DNA from: an uncultured Succinivibrio sp.
GTDB taxonomy: Bacteria; Pseudomonadota; Gammaproteobacteria; Enterobacterales; Succinivibrionaceae
Assembly: GCA_900770725.1 (NCBI GenBank)
Contig: CAAGLL010000087.1
Span: 1-38,562 of the forward strand
Direction of reading: 5' to 3'
Length of the DNA: 38,562 nt
How positions within the stretch are numbered: the first letter of the stretch is position 1; each line of letters starts with the position of its first letter. The notes beneath the pieces were generated by a model. It was not told where the DNA came from and made no database searches. It saw only the letters and a program-made list of their open reading frames with translations. The position numbers were made by a program, and so were the translations under genes. This document shows positions 24,785 through 32,892 of the stretch, piece after piece.

Positions 24785-25474
24785 ATGCTGGAACTTAGGA
24801 AATTCAAGGCAGGCTACGGCGAGAGCGTCGTGATCGGGGGCATGGACCTCTCGATAGCCAAGGGCGAGATCGTGGCGCTTTTGGGGCGCAACGGCATGGG
24901 CAAGACCACGCTGATGAAGTCGGTGATGGGAGTCATCAAGCCCATGGGCGGTGAGTGCCTGCTCGACGGCGAGGACGTCACGCACCTCAAGAGCTTCGAG
25001 CGGGTGCGCAAGGGCATGGCCTTCGTGCCGCAGGGCAGGATGATCTTCGGTAGCATGACGGTTGCAGAGAACATAGAGACCGGGCTCACGGTGACGGGGG
25101 AGCGCGAGATCCCGGAGGATCTCTACCGCCTCTTCCCGATCTTAAAGGAGTTCCGCAAGCGCCGCGGCGGCAACCTCTCAGGCGGGCAGCAGCAGCAATT
25201 GGCGATCGCCAGGGCGCTGGCCTCAAACCCCAAGCTCCTGCTGCTGGACGAACCCACCGAGGGCATCCAGCCTTCGATCATCAAGGACATGGCGAAGGTG
25301 CTTAGGCAGATCCGCGACGAGCGCGGCCTGACCATCTTCGTCTCCGAGCAGGTGCTGAGCTTCGCGCTCGACGTTGCAGACCGCATCGTGGTGATGGAGC
25401 GCGGCTCCATCGTCTACGACCAGCCGCGCGATGAGACCGACGCCAACGTGGTCTCGGGCTTCCTCTCGGTCTGA
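24785..25474 (+). CDS. urtE: Urea/amide ABC transporter ATPase UrtE (LivF type)
   Basis: This 229-residue ABC ATPase has Walker A GRNGMGKT near residue 38, signature LSGGQQQQLAIARAL and Walker B LLLLDEPTEGIQPSI. DEPTEGIQP is a hallmark of the UrtE branch within LivF-type ATPases. It starts ten bases after urtD with AAGGAGG upstream and closes the operon; a terminator follows at 25484. Confidence 0.9.
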   Translation: MLELRKFKAGYGESVVIGGMDLSIAKGEIVALLGRNGMGKTTLMKSVMGVIKPMGGECLLDGEDVTHLKSFERVRKGMAFVPQGRMIFGSMTVAENIETGLTVTGEREIPEDLYRLFPILKEFRKRRGGNLSGGQQQQLAIARALASNPKLLLLDEPTEGIQPSIIKDMAKVLRQIRDERGLTIFVSEQVLSFALDVADRIVVMERGSIVYDQPRDETDANVVSGFLSV

Positions 25475-25483
25475 TCCTCCCTC

Positions 25484-25510
25484 GGCCGCCCCTTTGGGCG
25501 GCCTCTATTT
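25484..25510 (+). terminator. Terminator of the urt operon
   Basis: GGCCGCCC (25484-25491), loop CTTT, GGGCGGCC (25496-25503), then TCTATTT. It lies ten bases after the urtE stop and separates it from the convergent lipoprotein gene. Confidence 0.8.
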
Positions 25511-25571
25511 CGGCCTGCCGGAACGAGTCGCCAGCAGGCTGTTTTTTCAAGCGCGGCGGCAAGTCAAGAAG

Positions 25572-26219
25572 TCAGTGCTTGCGGGACTTGTGCGCCTTGC
25601 TGGACTTGGGCTTAGCGTTCTGCCTGGCCTCATCCTCGGCCTGCTTTTTGGCAAGCTCGGCTTTTTCGCGATACTCCCTGACCTTCTCGGGGGTATTGAC
25701 CTCCTTGCCGCCATTTACCGCAAGCTCCTGCAAAAGCGCGATCTCGCGGGAGCAGTCGCCGATTGAGTAGTCCTGCCTGATGCATTCAAGCGTTGTGCGG
25801 TAATGGTTTCCTGCGTTGTAGCTGACGCCGTTCTCGTGGATGACGATCGGGACGTCGACGCCGTTCACCTTGTCATTGGAATCCGACAGAATCCTGATGT
25901 GGCACTGGTCGTTGAACGTGTACACAGACTTGCCAAAGCCAAGCAGTCCTGCATCATGCTTGGTGACGCCTACGTCCTTGAAGAGCTCCTGGACCACCGA
26001 TCCCGGGGATCCGGCGAGGTTCCCCTTGACGCCGTAGTACATGGCGTTGATGGTCGGCTCCTTGAGCGTATGGCTCGGCGGAGTGCTGAAGTCCGATCCT
26101 ATGTTGGCGACAGCGGAAAACGGATTCGAGTATCCCGCGCATCCTGCAAGGAAAATCCATGAAGCAATGGCGCATATCGCCGGAACGGCCCTGAGCGCCC
26201 TCATGTTTTGACTGTTCAT
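25572..26219 (-). CDS. Putative lipoprotein of unknown function
   Basis: The 215-residue product begins with a lipoprotein signal: a hydrophobic stretch ends in LAGC with the acylated Cys at residue 27. I chose the ATG at 26219 (MNSQNMRAL) because AGGAG lies five bases before it and it sits correctly ahead of the signal; the longer frame adds an unlikely N-terminus. The body has four further cysteines, including pairs that could form disulphides (QCHIR, LECIRQDYSIGDC). The last 50 residues are Lys/Glu/Ala-rich and predicted helical, ending in a very basic KPKSSKAHKSRKH. I do not recognise a family. It is likely a periplasmic-face envelope protein. Confidence 0.7.
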   Translation of the reverse strand: MNSQNMRALRAVPAICAIASWIFLAGCAGYSNPFSAVANIGSDFSTPPSHTLKEPTINAMYYGVKGNLAGSPGSVVQELFKDVGVTKHDAGLLGFGKSVYTFNDQCHIRILSDSNDKVNGVDVPIVIHENGVSYNAGNHYRTTLECIRQDYSIGDCSREIALLQELAVNGGKEVNTPEKVREYREKAELAKKQAEDEARQNAKPKSSKAHKSRKH

Positions 26220-26490
26220 ATACTCTCCTGACACTGGGCCGCGCCTGAGCGGCCCCCTCATGCAAATCTACATCGGCGCAAGCCCTGCACCAAGCATGTC
26301 CCCATTGTGCAGGGCATGGCTTCACATGATTTCCAAAAGAGCGATCCCATTGCGCCTGCAGAGCGCCAATCAGGCCATTCCCAGCGCAAAAACCCTGTCC
26401 CCATGCCGGGAAACAGTCCCAAAAATGTTAAAATCGTCACGTGTTTTTTGCCTGGTCTAGGCATTTGCGTCTGAGTCTGAGGAATATCGA

Positions 26491-27753
26491 ATGAGCTACA
26501 TCAACAAGGCCAAGTCAATCGCTGATTACGATCCTGAACTGTGGAAGGCAATCTCCGGTGAGAACCAGCGCCAGGAGGATCACATCGAGCTGATCGCCTC
26601 CGAGAACTACGCGTCCAGGTGCGTGATGGAGGCCCAGGGCTCGCAGCTTACCAACAAGTACGCTGAGGGCTACCCGGGGAAGCGCTACTACGGCGGCTGC
26701 GAGTATGTCGACGTCGTCGAGCGCCTCGCCATCGAGCGCGCCTGCAAGCTCTTCCACTGCGACTACGCCAACGTGCAGCCGCACGCAGGCTCGCAGGCAA
26801 ATGCCTGCGCCTACGCGGCGATGTGCAAGCCCGGCGACACCATCCTCGGACTGTCCCTCTCCTCAGGCGGCCACCTGACCCACGGCTCGAAGGTCAACTT
26901 CTCGGGCAAGATCTACAACGCCGTCGGCTACGAGGTCAACGAGAGCGGCGTCATCGACTACGACGAGGTCAGGCAGAAGGCCTTGGAGTGCAAGCCCAAG
27001 GTGATCGTCGGAGGCTTCTCGGCCTACTCCGGGATCGTCGACTGGAAGAAGCTGCGCGAGATCGCCGATGAAGTCGGCGCCTACCTGATGGTCGACATGG
27101 CCCACGTCGCAGGCCTCGTCGCCGCAGGCGTCTACCCCAGCCCCATCGACTACGCGCACGTCGTCACCTCGACCACCCACAAGTCCCTGGGCGGCCCGCG
27201 CTCCGGCTTCATCCTCTCCAACTGCCACGACCAGGACCTCTACAAGCGCCTCAACTCCGCCGTCTTCCCGGGCAACCAGGGCGGCCCGCTGATGCACATC
27301 ATCGCGGCCAAGGCCATCGTCTTCAAGGAGGCCATGGAGCCTTGGTACGTCGAGTACCAGAAGCAGGTCGTCAAGAACGCCCAGCTCCTGGCTTCCGAGA
27401 TCCAGAAGCGCGGCTACAAGATCGTCTCCGGCGGCACCCACAACCACCTGATGCTCGTCGACTTCAGCGATCGCGAGATGACCGGCAAGGACGCCGAGGC
27501 GGCGCTGGGCAGGGCGAACATCACCGTGAACAAGAACACCGTCCCCGGCGAGAAGCGCTCCCCGTTCATCACCTCCGGCATCCGCGTCGGCACCCCGGCC
27601 TGCACCCGCAGGGGCTTCAAGGAGCCTGAGATCAAGGAGCTCGCCTCGATCATCTGCGACGTTTTGGACAACTACCAGGACGAGGCCGTGATCGCCAAGT
27701 GCAAGGAGCGCGCAATCGATCTCTGCAAGCGCTTCCCGGTCTACAAGGACTGA
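26491..27753 (+). CDS. glyA: Serine hydroxymethyltransferase
   Basis: GlyA interconverts serine and glycine with tetrahydrofolate and supplies one-carbon units; it uses PLP. The 420-residue product has full length and family blocks throughout: ELIASENYAS near residue 35, TNKYAEGYPGKRYYGGCE, the substrate/cofactor region VDMAHVAGL, and the PLP lysine in TSTTHKSLGGPRSG. The start ATG follows GAGGA by seven bases. ribD begins ten bases downstream, giving a glyA-rib linkage common in proteobacteria, although no nrdR gene sits between them here. No frameshift or missing catalytic residue is seen. Confidence 0.97.
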   Translation: MSYINKAKSIADYDPELWKAISGENQRQEDHIELIASENYASRCVMEAQGSQLTNKYAEGYPGKRYYGGCEYVDVVERLAIERACKLFHCDYANVQPHAGSQANACAYAAMCKPGDTILGLSLSSGGHLTHGSKVNFSGKIYNAVGYEVNESGVIDYDEVRQKALECKPKVIVGGFSAYSGIVDWKKLREIADEVGAYLMVDMAHVAGLVAAGVYPSPIDYAHVVTSTTHKSLGGPRSGFILSNCHDQDLYKRLNSAVFPGNQGGPLMHIIAAKAIVFKEAMEPWYVEYQKQVVKNAQLLASEIQKRGYKIVSGGTHNHLMLVDFSDREMTGKDAEAALGRANITVNKNTVPGEKRSPFITSGIRVGTPACTRRGFKEPEIKELASIICDVLDNYQDEAVIAKCKERAIDLCKRFPVYKD

Positions 27754-27763
27754 GGGTCCGGGA

Positions 27764-28945
27764 TTGAAGGAAAAGTCCCAGGACAAGCTTGACCGCCGCT
27801 ACATGGCGCGGGCCTTGAAGCTCGCGTCGCACGGCCTGTACACCGCCTCGCCAAACCCGGCGGTGGGCTGCGTCATCGTGCGCGGCGGCAAGATCATCGG
27901 CGAGGGCTGGCACCACCGTGCCGGAGAAGGCCACGCCGAAATCATGGCCCTGGGGGATGCGGGCGGAAGCGTCAAGGGCGCGACCGCCTACGTCACCCTG
28001 GAGCCGTGCTCCCATTACGGAAGGACTCCTCCGTGCGCGGTAAGGCTCGTGCACGAGGGGATAAAGCGCTGCGTCATCGCCGTGGGGGATCCAAACCCCA
28101 AGGTCTCAGGACGCGGCGTCAAGATCCTTCAGAGCGCCGGAATTGAAGTCAAGTCCGGCGTCCTCGAATCAAAGGCGTGGTTCCTAAACCGCGCCTTCAT
28201 GAAGGCCATCACCCAGGGCCGGCCCTTCGTCACGCTGAAGTCAGGCATGAGCCTTGACTCCAAGATCGCGCTTAGGGACGGGCAGAGCCAGTGGATCACA
28301 GGCCAGAGGGCGCGCGCCTGCGGCATGGACCTGCGGGCCCGCTGCGATGCCGTGATCACGGGGTCTGGCACCGTCTTGGCCGACAACCCCCGCCTCTCCG
28401 TGCGCTACGACGAGCTGCCGCCCAAGGCGAAGAAGCTCGTGTCGCGCGAGGAGGCGCGCCAGCCGGTCAAGGTGGTGCTCGACTCGCGCGCAAGGCTCAG
28501 CCCCTCTGACTTTGATCTATTCAAGTCGGGCGGGAAGGTGCTCTGGTGCACCGCCTTGAAGGGCAGGGATGACGATGTGAGGAAGGAAGCCATCGACGAG
28601 CGCGTGACGAGGGTGTGCCTGCCATCTGAAGGCGGCAGGATCTCGCTGAGGTTGCTTCTGGACTTCCTGGGGCAGATGCAGATGCGCCGCGTGCTCGTCG
28701 AGGCAGGCGGAACGCTGAGCGGGGCCTTCATCGCCGCCGGCCTTGTCGATGAGATCTACGCCTTCGTGGCCCCGGCGATCCTGGGCGTGCAGTCGCAGGC
28801 AGCATTCGCGCTCGATGCTCCCCAGGCGCTTTCGGACGCCCCGCGCTTTACGCTGCACAGCGTCAAGAAGCTCGGGTCAGATGTGAGGCTCCACTATCTT
28901 GTTGCCGAGGCGGCGTCCGCGTTCGCCTCCCACGGAGGGCGCTGA
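27764..28945 (+). CDS. ribD: Bifunctional riboflavin biosynthesis deaminase/reductase
   Basis: RibD deaminates then reduces the pyrimidine intermediate of riboflavin synthesis. The N-terminal deaminase domain has the zinc ligands in HAE and PCSHYGRTPPC, and the C-terminal reductase starts near residue 150 (PFVTLKSGMSLDSKIAL). The 393-residue frame opens with TTG at 27764, preceded by GAGGG nine bases away. An ATG at 27803 has no ribosome site and would cut into the conserved MARALKLA region, so TTG is favoured. It overlaps the next gene by one base (TGATG). Confidence 0.93.
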   Translation: MKEKSQDKLDRRYMARALKLASHGLYTASPNPAVGCVIVRGGKIIGEGWHHRAGEGHAEIMALGDAGGSVKGATAYVTLEPCSHYGRTPPCAVRLVHEGIKRCVIAVGDPNPKVSGRGVKILQSAGIEVKSGVLESKAWFLNRAFMKAITQGRPFVTLKSGMSLDSKIALRDGQSQWITGQRARACGMDLRARCDAVITGSGTVLADNPRLSVRYDELPPKAKKLVSREEARQPVKVVLDSRARLSPSDFDLFKSGGKVLWCTALKGRDDDVRKEAIDERVTRVCLPSEGGRISLRLLLDFLGQMQMRRVLVEAGGTLSGAFIAAGLVDEIYAFVAPAILGVQSQAAFALDAPQALSDAPRFTLHSVKKLGSDVRLHYLVAEAASAFASHGGR

Positions 28946-29601
28946 TGTTCACAGGGATCATCGAGGCCGTGGGCAGCCTCATGGCGGTCGTGCCGCGCGC
29001 AGGAGGCGCCAGCGCCTCCATAAGCGCGCCGCAGGACTTCCTGGAGCGAGAAGCGGTCAAGCTTGGCGACTCCATAGCCTGCAACGGCGTCTGCCTTACC
29101 GTGACCTCGCTTGGGCAGGGCGGCTTCACCGCCGACATGTCCTCCGAGACCATGAGGGTGACCTGCTTTGGCGGCTACAGCCGCGGGACGCTGATAAACC
29201 TCGAGGCTGCCTGCACGCCTAGCACTCATCTTGGCGGGCACATCGTGCAGGGCCATGTCGACGGGATCGGCACCGTGAGGACGCGCGCCGACAAGCCCGA
29301 CTCGACGGACATCATCATCGCGCTGCCGCCTGAAATGCTCAGGTACGTGGCGATGAAGGGATCGATCGCCGTGGACGGCGTCTCGCTCACCGTCAACGGC
29401 ATCGAGGGCGATCTCATGCGCCTGACGCTCATCCCCCACACCATGGGGGCTGCGGCCATTTCAAACTGGCGCCCCGGCGCGAGGGTCAACCTCGAGGCCG
29501 ACGTCATCGCGCGCTACCTCGAGCGGCTGTCGCAGTTTGCAGGCGGCGCCGGATCGCAGGGCGGCCTTACCATGGAATCGCTCATCGAAAACGGGTTCTA
29601 A
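28945..29601 (+). CDS. ribE: Riboflavin synthase (alpha subunit)
   Basis: This enzyme makes riboflavin from two molecules of 6,7-dimethyl-8-ribityllumazine. The 218-residue product starts with the hallmark MFTGIIEAVG and shows the internal duplication of two lumazine-binding barrels: a first half around SIACNGVCLTV and a second around GSIAVDGVSLTVNGI. Length matches the family. It overlaps ribD by one base and precedes ribH by 12. Confidence 0.95.
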   Translation: MFTGIIEAVGSLMAVVPRAGGASASISAPQDFLEREAVKLGDSIACNGVCLTVTSLGQGGFTADMSSETMRVTCFGGYSRGTLINLEAACTPSTHLGGHIVQGHVDGIGTVRTRADKPDSTDIIIALPPEMLRYVAMKGSIAVDGVSLTVNGIEGDLMRLTLIPHTMGAAAISNWRPGARVNLEADVIARYLERLSQFAGGAGSQGGLTMESLIENGF

Positions 29602-29613
29602 TCTGGAGTAACT

Positions 29614-30084
29614 ATGTCATACAAGAAAATCGAGGGCGTGCTGCCCTGCGCCGACGGCCGCTTCGCCATCGTGGTCTCCCGCTTCAACAGCTTCATCTGC
29701 GAGCGCCTGCTCGAAGGCGCGCTCGATGTGCTAAAGCGCCAGGGCCAGGTCCAGGATGAGAACATCACCGTGGTCCACGTCCCCGGCGCCATCGAGATCC
29801 CGCTGGTGTGCGAGAAGCTGGCCAAGAGCGGCAGCTATGACGCGGTCATAACCTGCGGCTGCGTGATCCGCGGGTCCACCTACCACTTCGAGGTCGTCGC
29901 CAACGAGTGCTCCAAGGGCATCACCCAGGTTTCGCTCAACACCGGCGTGCCGGTGACCAACGGCGTGCTCACCACCGACACCCTCGAGCAGGCCGTGCAG
30001 CGCGCCGGCTCGAAGATGGGCAACAAGGGCGCGGAGGCCGCAGGCGCGGCGCTCGAGCTCGTCAATGTCATCAGGCAGATCTGA
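29614..30084 (+). CDS. ribH: 6,7-dimethyl-8-ribityllumazine synthase
   Basis: RibH condenses the pyrimidine from RibD/phosphatase with dihydroxybutanone phosphate. The 156-residue product has all family blocks: RFNSFICERLLEGALD, VPGAIEIPLVCEKL, GCVIRGSTYHFEVVANE (with the catalytic His) and GVLTTDTLEQAVQRAGSK. The ribB/ribA gene for the four-carbon partner is not in this window. It is followed closely by nusB. Confidence 0.95.
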   Translation: MSYKKIEGVLPCADGRFAIVVSRFNSFICERLLEGALDVLKRQGQVQDENITVVHVPGAIEIPLVCEKLAKSGSYDAVITCGCVIRGSTYHFEVVANECSKGITQVSLNTGVPVTNGVLTTDTLEQAVQRAGSKMGNKGAEAAGAALELVNVIRQI

Positions 30085-30096
30085 AGGGCAGGCGAT

Positions 30097-30555
30097 ATGG
30101 AACAGCAGGACAACCAGGAACAGCGCAGGCCGCGCTACTCCGCGACCCCGGCCACCCGCCACAAGGCGCGCCACTTCGCGCTCCAGGCCATCTACCAGTG
30201 GGCGATGACCGGCGACGCCGCAGCGGACATCGAGTCGCAGTTCGAGGAGGACCAGCCCCTTGGGAACGCCGACCGCGAGTACATGCACAGCCTCATCGAG
30301 GGCGTGATCTCCCACTGCGAGGAGCTCGACCGCACCTTCGAGCCGTTCCTGAGCCGCCCGCTCAAGGACCTCGACGTCGTGGACAAGGCGATCCTCCGCC
30401 TTGGCACCTACGAGCTCATGTACCGCAAGGACGTCCCCTACCGCGTCGTCATCAACGAGTCGATCATGCTGGCAAAGGACTTTGCAGAGCAGGACAGCCA
30501 CAAGTTCGTGAACGGCGTGCTCGACAAGGTGGTGCACTCGATGGGCATCGCCTGA
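30097..30555 (+). CDS. nusB: Transcription antitermination factor NusB
   Basis: NusB binds boxA RNA with NusE (S10) in rRNA antitermination. The 152-residue protein has the family opening (RHKARHFALQAIYQW) and the block DRTFEPFLSRPLKDLDVVDKAIL followed by LRLGTYELMYRKDVPYRVVINE (each split here). The ribH-nusB-thiL order is the usual proteobacterial one. Its stop overlaps the thiL start by one base. Confidence 0.95.
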   Translation: MEQQDNQEQRRPRYSATPATRHKARHFALQAIYQWAMTGDAAADIESQFEEDQPLGNADREYMHSLIEGVISHCEELDRTFEPFLSRPLKDLDVVDKAILRLGTYELMYRKDVPYRVVINESIMLAKDFAEQDSHKFVNGVLDKVVHSMGIA

Positions 30556-31517
30556 TGGCAGGCGAGTTCGACCTCATACGGGAATACTTCGAGGGGCACG
30601 GGCGCACGCCGTCCGTGCCCCTTGGGATCGGGGACGACTGCGCGCTGATGGCCCCGCCTGCGGACAGGGATGTCGCCGTCACCACCGACACCCAGAACGA
30701 GGGCGTGCACTTCTTCAAGGGGACTGACCCAAGGCTCCTAGGCTGGAAGTCGCTGCTTGTAAACGTCTCAGACCTCGCCGCCATGGGCGCCGAACCCTGG
30801 TGCTTCACCCTCTCCCTCACCATCCCCGACTCCTCCGAGTCCTTCCTGAGGCCCTTCTCCGAGGGACTCTTCGATCTTGCATCGCGCTGCCGCATGGGGC
30901 TCATCGGCGGGAACACCTCGAAGGGTCCGCTCTCGATCACCATCGAGGCTTTCGGCCTCCTGCCAAAGGGCAGGGCGCTGCGCCGCGACGGGGGCAGGGC
31001 AGGCGATCTCATCTACGTGACGGGCAGCCTGGGGCTTCCCGGGCTCTATGTGGACGCAGGCTACGGCAAGGTCAAGGCGACGGCAGAGCAGCTCTCGGCT
31101 CTTTGCAAGAAGAGCATGCTCATAGCCCCGCGCCATGCCTTCGCCTCCGAGCTTTTGCGGCTGGGACTGAGCTCCTGCGCCATCGACGTCTCAGACGGCG
31201 TGGTCGGGGATCTTGGGCATATCCTTAAGCGCAGCGCCGTGGGCGCCGAGCTCGACCTTGATGCGCTGCCGCAATCCCCGGAGCTTTCGCAGTTCCTGCC
31301 TGATGAGGATGAGCGCATCTATGATGCGGCCTACGGCGGGGGCGACTACGAGCTGCTCTTCACGTCAGCGCCCGGCAAGGCCGGGGCGGTGAGGGCGCTT
31401 TCCGCGCGCACGGGCGTTTTAGTCACCTGCATCGGGCGGCTTTGCGGCCGTTCGTTGAAAATTATGAAAGATGATAAGATCGTCACACCCGCGAGGAAGC
31501 CCTTTGAGCATTTCTGA
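30555..31517 (+). CDS. thiL: Thiamine-monophosphate kinase
   Basis: ThiL phosphorylates thiamine monophosphate to the pyrophosphate cofactor. I chose the ATG at 30555, which overlaps the nusB stop as TGATG; the longer open frame upstream is a read-through of ribH and nusB sequence in another frame. The 320-residue product has FDLIREYF near the start, the nucleotide/metal blocks GIGDDCAL and TTDTQNEGVHFF, and VNVSDLAAMGAEP, GLIGGNTSKG and DVSDGVVGDLGH. Length is normal. Confidence 0.95.
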   Translation: MAGEFDLIREYFEGHGRTPSVPLGIGDDCALMAPPADRDVAVTTDTQNEGVHFFKGTDPRLLGWKSLLVNVSDLAAMGAEPWCFTLSLTIPDSSESFLRPFSEGLFDLASRCRMGLIGGNTSKGPLSITIEAFGLLPKGRALRRDGGRAGDLIYVTGSLGLPGLYVDAGYGKVKATAEQLSALCKKSMLIAPRHAFASELLRLGLSSCAIDVSDGVVGDLGHILKRSAVGAELDLDALPQSPELSQFLPDEDERIYDAAYGGGDYELLFTSAPGKAGAVRALSARTGVLVTCIGRLCGRSLKIMKDDKIVTPARKPFEHF

Positions 31518-31544
31518 GCGGCAAAGGTTTTTTGGAGAATTGCT

Positions 31545-32333
31545 TTGAACAAGATTGCAAGAAAGGCAGCCGTCGTCACCGTGATCGCTGCTTGCGTCCT
31601 GGCTGTCGCGTCCTGCGGCGGCAAGAAGGAGAAGTCCCAGATCAGCGAGAAGAGCTCGTTTGAAGAGAAGGCCGCATACTCAGTCGGCGCCAGCGTCGGC
31701 TCCTACCTGCGCAGGATCGAGGATCAGCAGAAGGAATTCGTCGCCCCCTTCGACAACAAGCTCGTCATCAAGGGCTTCACCGACGCCTTGAAGGGCAAGT
31801 CCAAGCTCAAGGACAAGGACATCGAGCAGACCCTGCACGCCCTTGACGACAAGATCAAGGCCTCGATGACCGAGAAGGCCAAGGCCGCCGCCAAGAAGAA
31901 CCTCGAGGACGGCAAGAAGTTCCTCGAGGAGAACAAGGCCAAGGATGGCGTCAAGACCACCTCCTCGGGCCTCCAGTACAAGGTGATCACCGAAGGCTCC
32001 GGCGACACCCCCAAGGACGGCGACACTGTCACCGTGACCTACAAGGGAACCTCCATCGACGGCAAGGTCTTCGACGAGCAGAAGCAGAACGTCGACTTCC
32101 CGCTGCAGAACATGATCCCAGGCTGGATCGAGGGCTTGAAGCTCATGAAGCCGGGCGCGGAGTACATGCTCTACATCCCTGCTGAACTGGCCTACGGCGA
32201 GGCCGGCGCTGGCGAGGCGATCGCACCGAACAGCGTGCTGGTCTTCGACGTGAAGCTCGTTGGCGTCAAGAGCGCCCCTGCCAAGGAAGAAGGCAAGGAC
32301 GAGCAGAAGGACGAGGCCAAGGAGTCCAAGTAA
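31545..32333 (+). CDS. FKBP-type peptidyl-prolyl isomerase lipoprotein (FkpA/Mip-like)
   Basis: This 262-residue protein catalyses proline isomerisation in the envelope. It starts at TTG 31545, the only start with a ribosome site (GGAG seven bases before) and without an ATG alternative. A lipobox ends in VASC with Cys24 as the acyl site. An FKBP-N dimerisation-type helical region (about residues 40-135) is followed by the FKBP domain (about 140-250): GLQYKVITEGSG, VTVTYKGTSIDGKVFD, MIPGWIEGLKLMKPG and PNSVLVFDVKLV. The C-terminal end is Lys/Glu-rich. It may share a transcript with thiL 27 bases upstream. Confidence 0.92.
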   Translation: MNKIARKAAVVTVIAACVLAVASCGGKKEKSQISEKSSFEEKAAYSVGASVGSYLRRIEDQQKEFVAPFDNKLVIKGFTDALKGKSKLKDKDIEQTLHALDDKIKASMTEKAKAAAKKNLEDGKKFLEENKAKDGVKTTSSGLQYKVITEGSGDTPKDGDTVTVTYKGTSIDGKVFDEQKQNVDFPLQNMIPGWIEGLKLMKPGAEYMLYIPAELAYGEAGAGEAIAPNSVLVFDVKLVGVKSAPAKEEGKDEQKDEAKESK

Positions 32334-32347
32334 CCCAAGGCCATGAT

Positions 32348-32400
32348 GCGGCGCCTCAGGGCGCCGCGCAGAGAGGGCGCGCCAGCTGGCGCGCCTTTGT
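32348..32400 (+). terminator. Tandem hairpin terminator after the FKBP gene
   Basis: First hairpin GCGGCGCC-TCAG-GGCGCCGC (32348-32367). The second is a perfect 20-bp palindrome, GGCGCGCCAGCTGGCGCGCC (32376-32395), followed by TTTGTCGTTTTT. The second is the likely terminator. Confidence 0.75.
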
Positions 32401-32540
32401 CGTTTTTACAACGGGCAGCTGGATCCTTAACATTCAAGATCAAGAATAATAAATCACCTAGATTCCATGGGACGGCACTGGCGTGCCCCATGCTTCCAAT
32501 CAAAGGGCAGAGGCTGCGGACAGGACGGGAGGCGTTGAAG

Positions 32541-32831
32541 ATGAATCTTGGTGCATTCTTGAAAGGCGCGCTCACGAGGGCCACGGCCGGGCGCGCGTGG
32601 CATTGCGCCCTGTGCCACTCGACGGGCGAGATCGTCGAGATCTCCCGCAAGACCCGCGATCCGTCAAAGCGCCGGGTGCTGGCCCTGGCAGCCGTGCTCT
32701 GGGGCGACAATGCCGCGGCTATGCAGCTTGCGCGCGACTACGGGATCCCGCGCCCCTGGTTCGAGGGATTCGCCGAGGATACCTCGATCGGGGATCGCGT
32801 AAGGGGCCTGCTTTCGCAGTGGAAATGGTGA
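32541..32831 (+). CDS. Small hypothetical protein (96 residues)
   Basis: The ATG at 32541 has GGGAGG eight bases before it, giving a 96-residue product; the longer frame upstream runs through the FKBP terminator. One CxxCH (CALCH) occurs at residues 22-26, but there is no export signal, so heme attachment is unlikely; a metal site or chance is more probable. The middle is basic (SRKTRDPSKRR), and the C-terminal half has Trp/Phe-rich segments (PRPWFEGF). I do not recognise a family. It lies between the terminator and a glycosyltransferase gene. Confidence 0.6.
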   Translation: MNLGAFLKGALTRATAGRAWHCALCHSTGEIVEISRKTRDPSKRRVLALAAVLWGDNAAAMQLARDYGIPRPWFEGFAEDTSIGDRVRGLLSQWKW

Positions 32832-32892
32832 TGCGCTGTAAAATGGCATGCCAGATGCCAAAATCCAAGGCGGCAGCACCTACGGGGGATCC

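Noticed and set aside
27754..27763. FMN riboswitch before ribD
   Set aside because: Only ten bases separate glyA and ribD, so there is no room for an RFN element; no such fold was seen before glyA either.
26863..27786. 307-residue open frame opposite glyA
   Set aside because: Antisense shadow of serine hydroxymethyltransferase with low-complexity Val/Asp/Leu composition and no recognisable domain.
29907..30554. 5' extension of thiL through ribH and nusB
   Set aside because: The thiL homology starts at 30555, and the extension is the out-of-frame reading of two intact genes.
32609..32623. CxxCH motif as a cytochrome c heme site
   Set aside because: There is one motif in a short protein with no signal peptide or membrane anchor, so heme attachment in the periplasm is unlikely.
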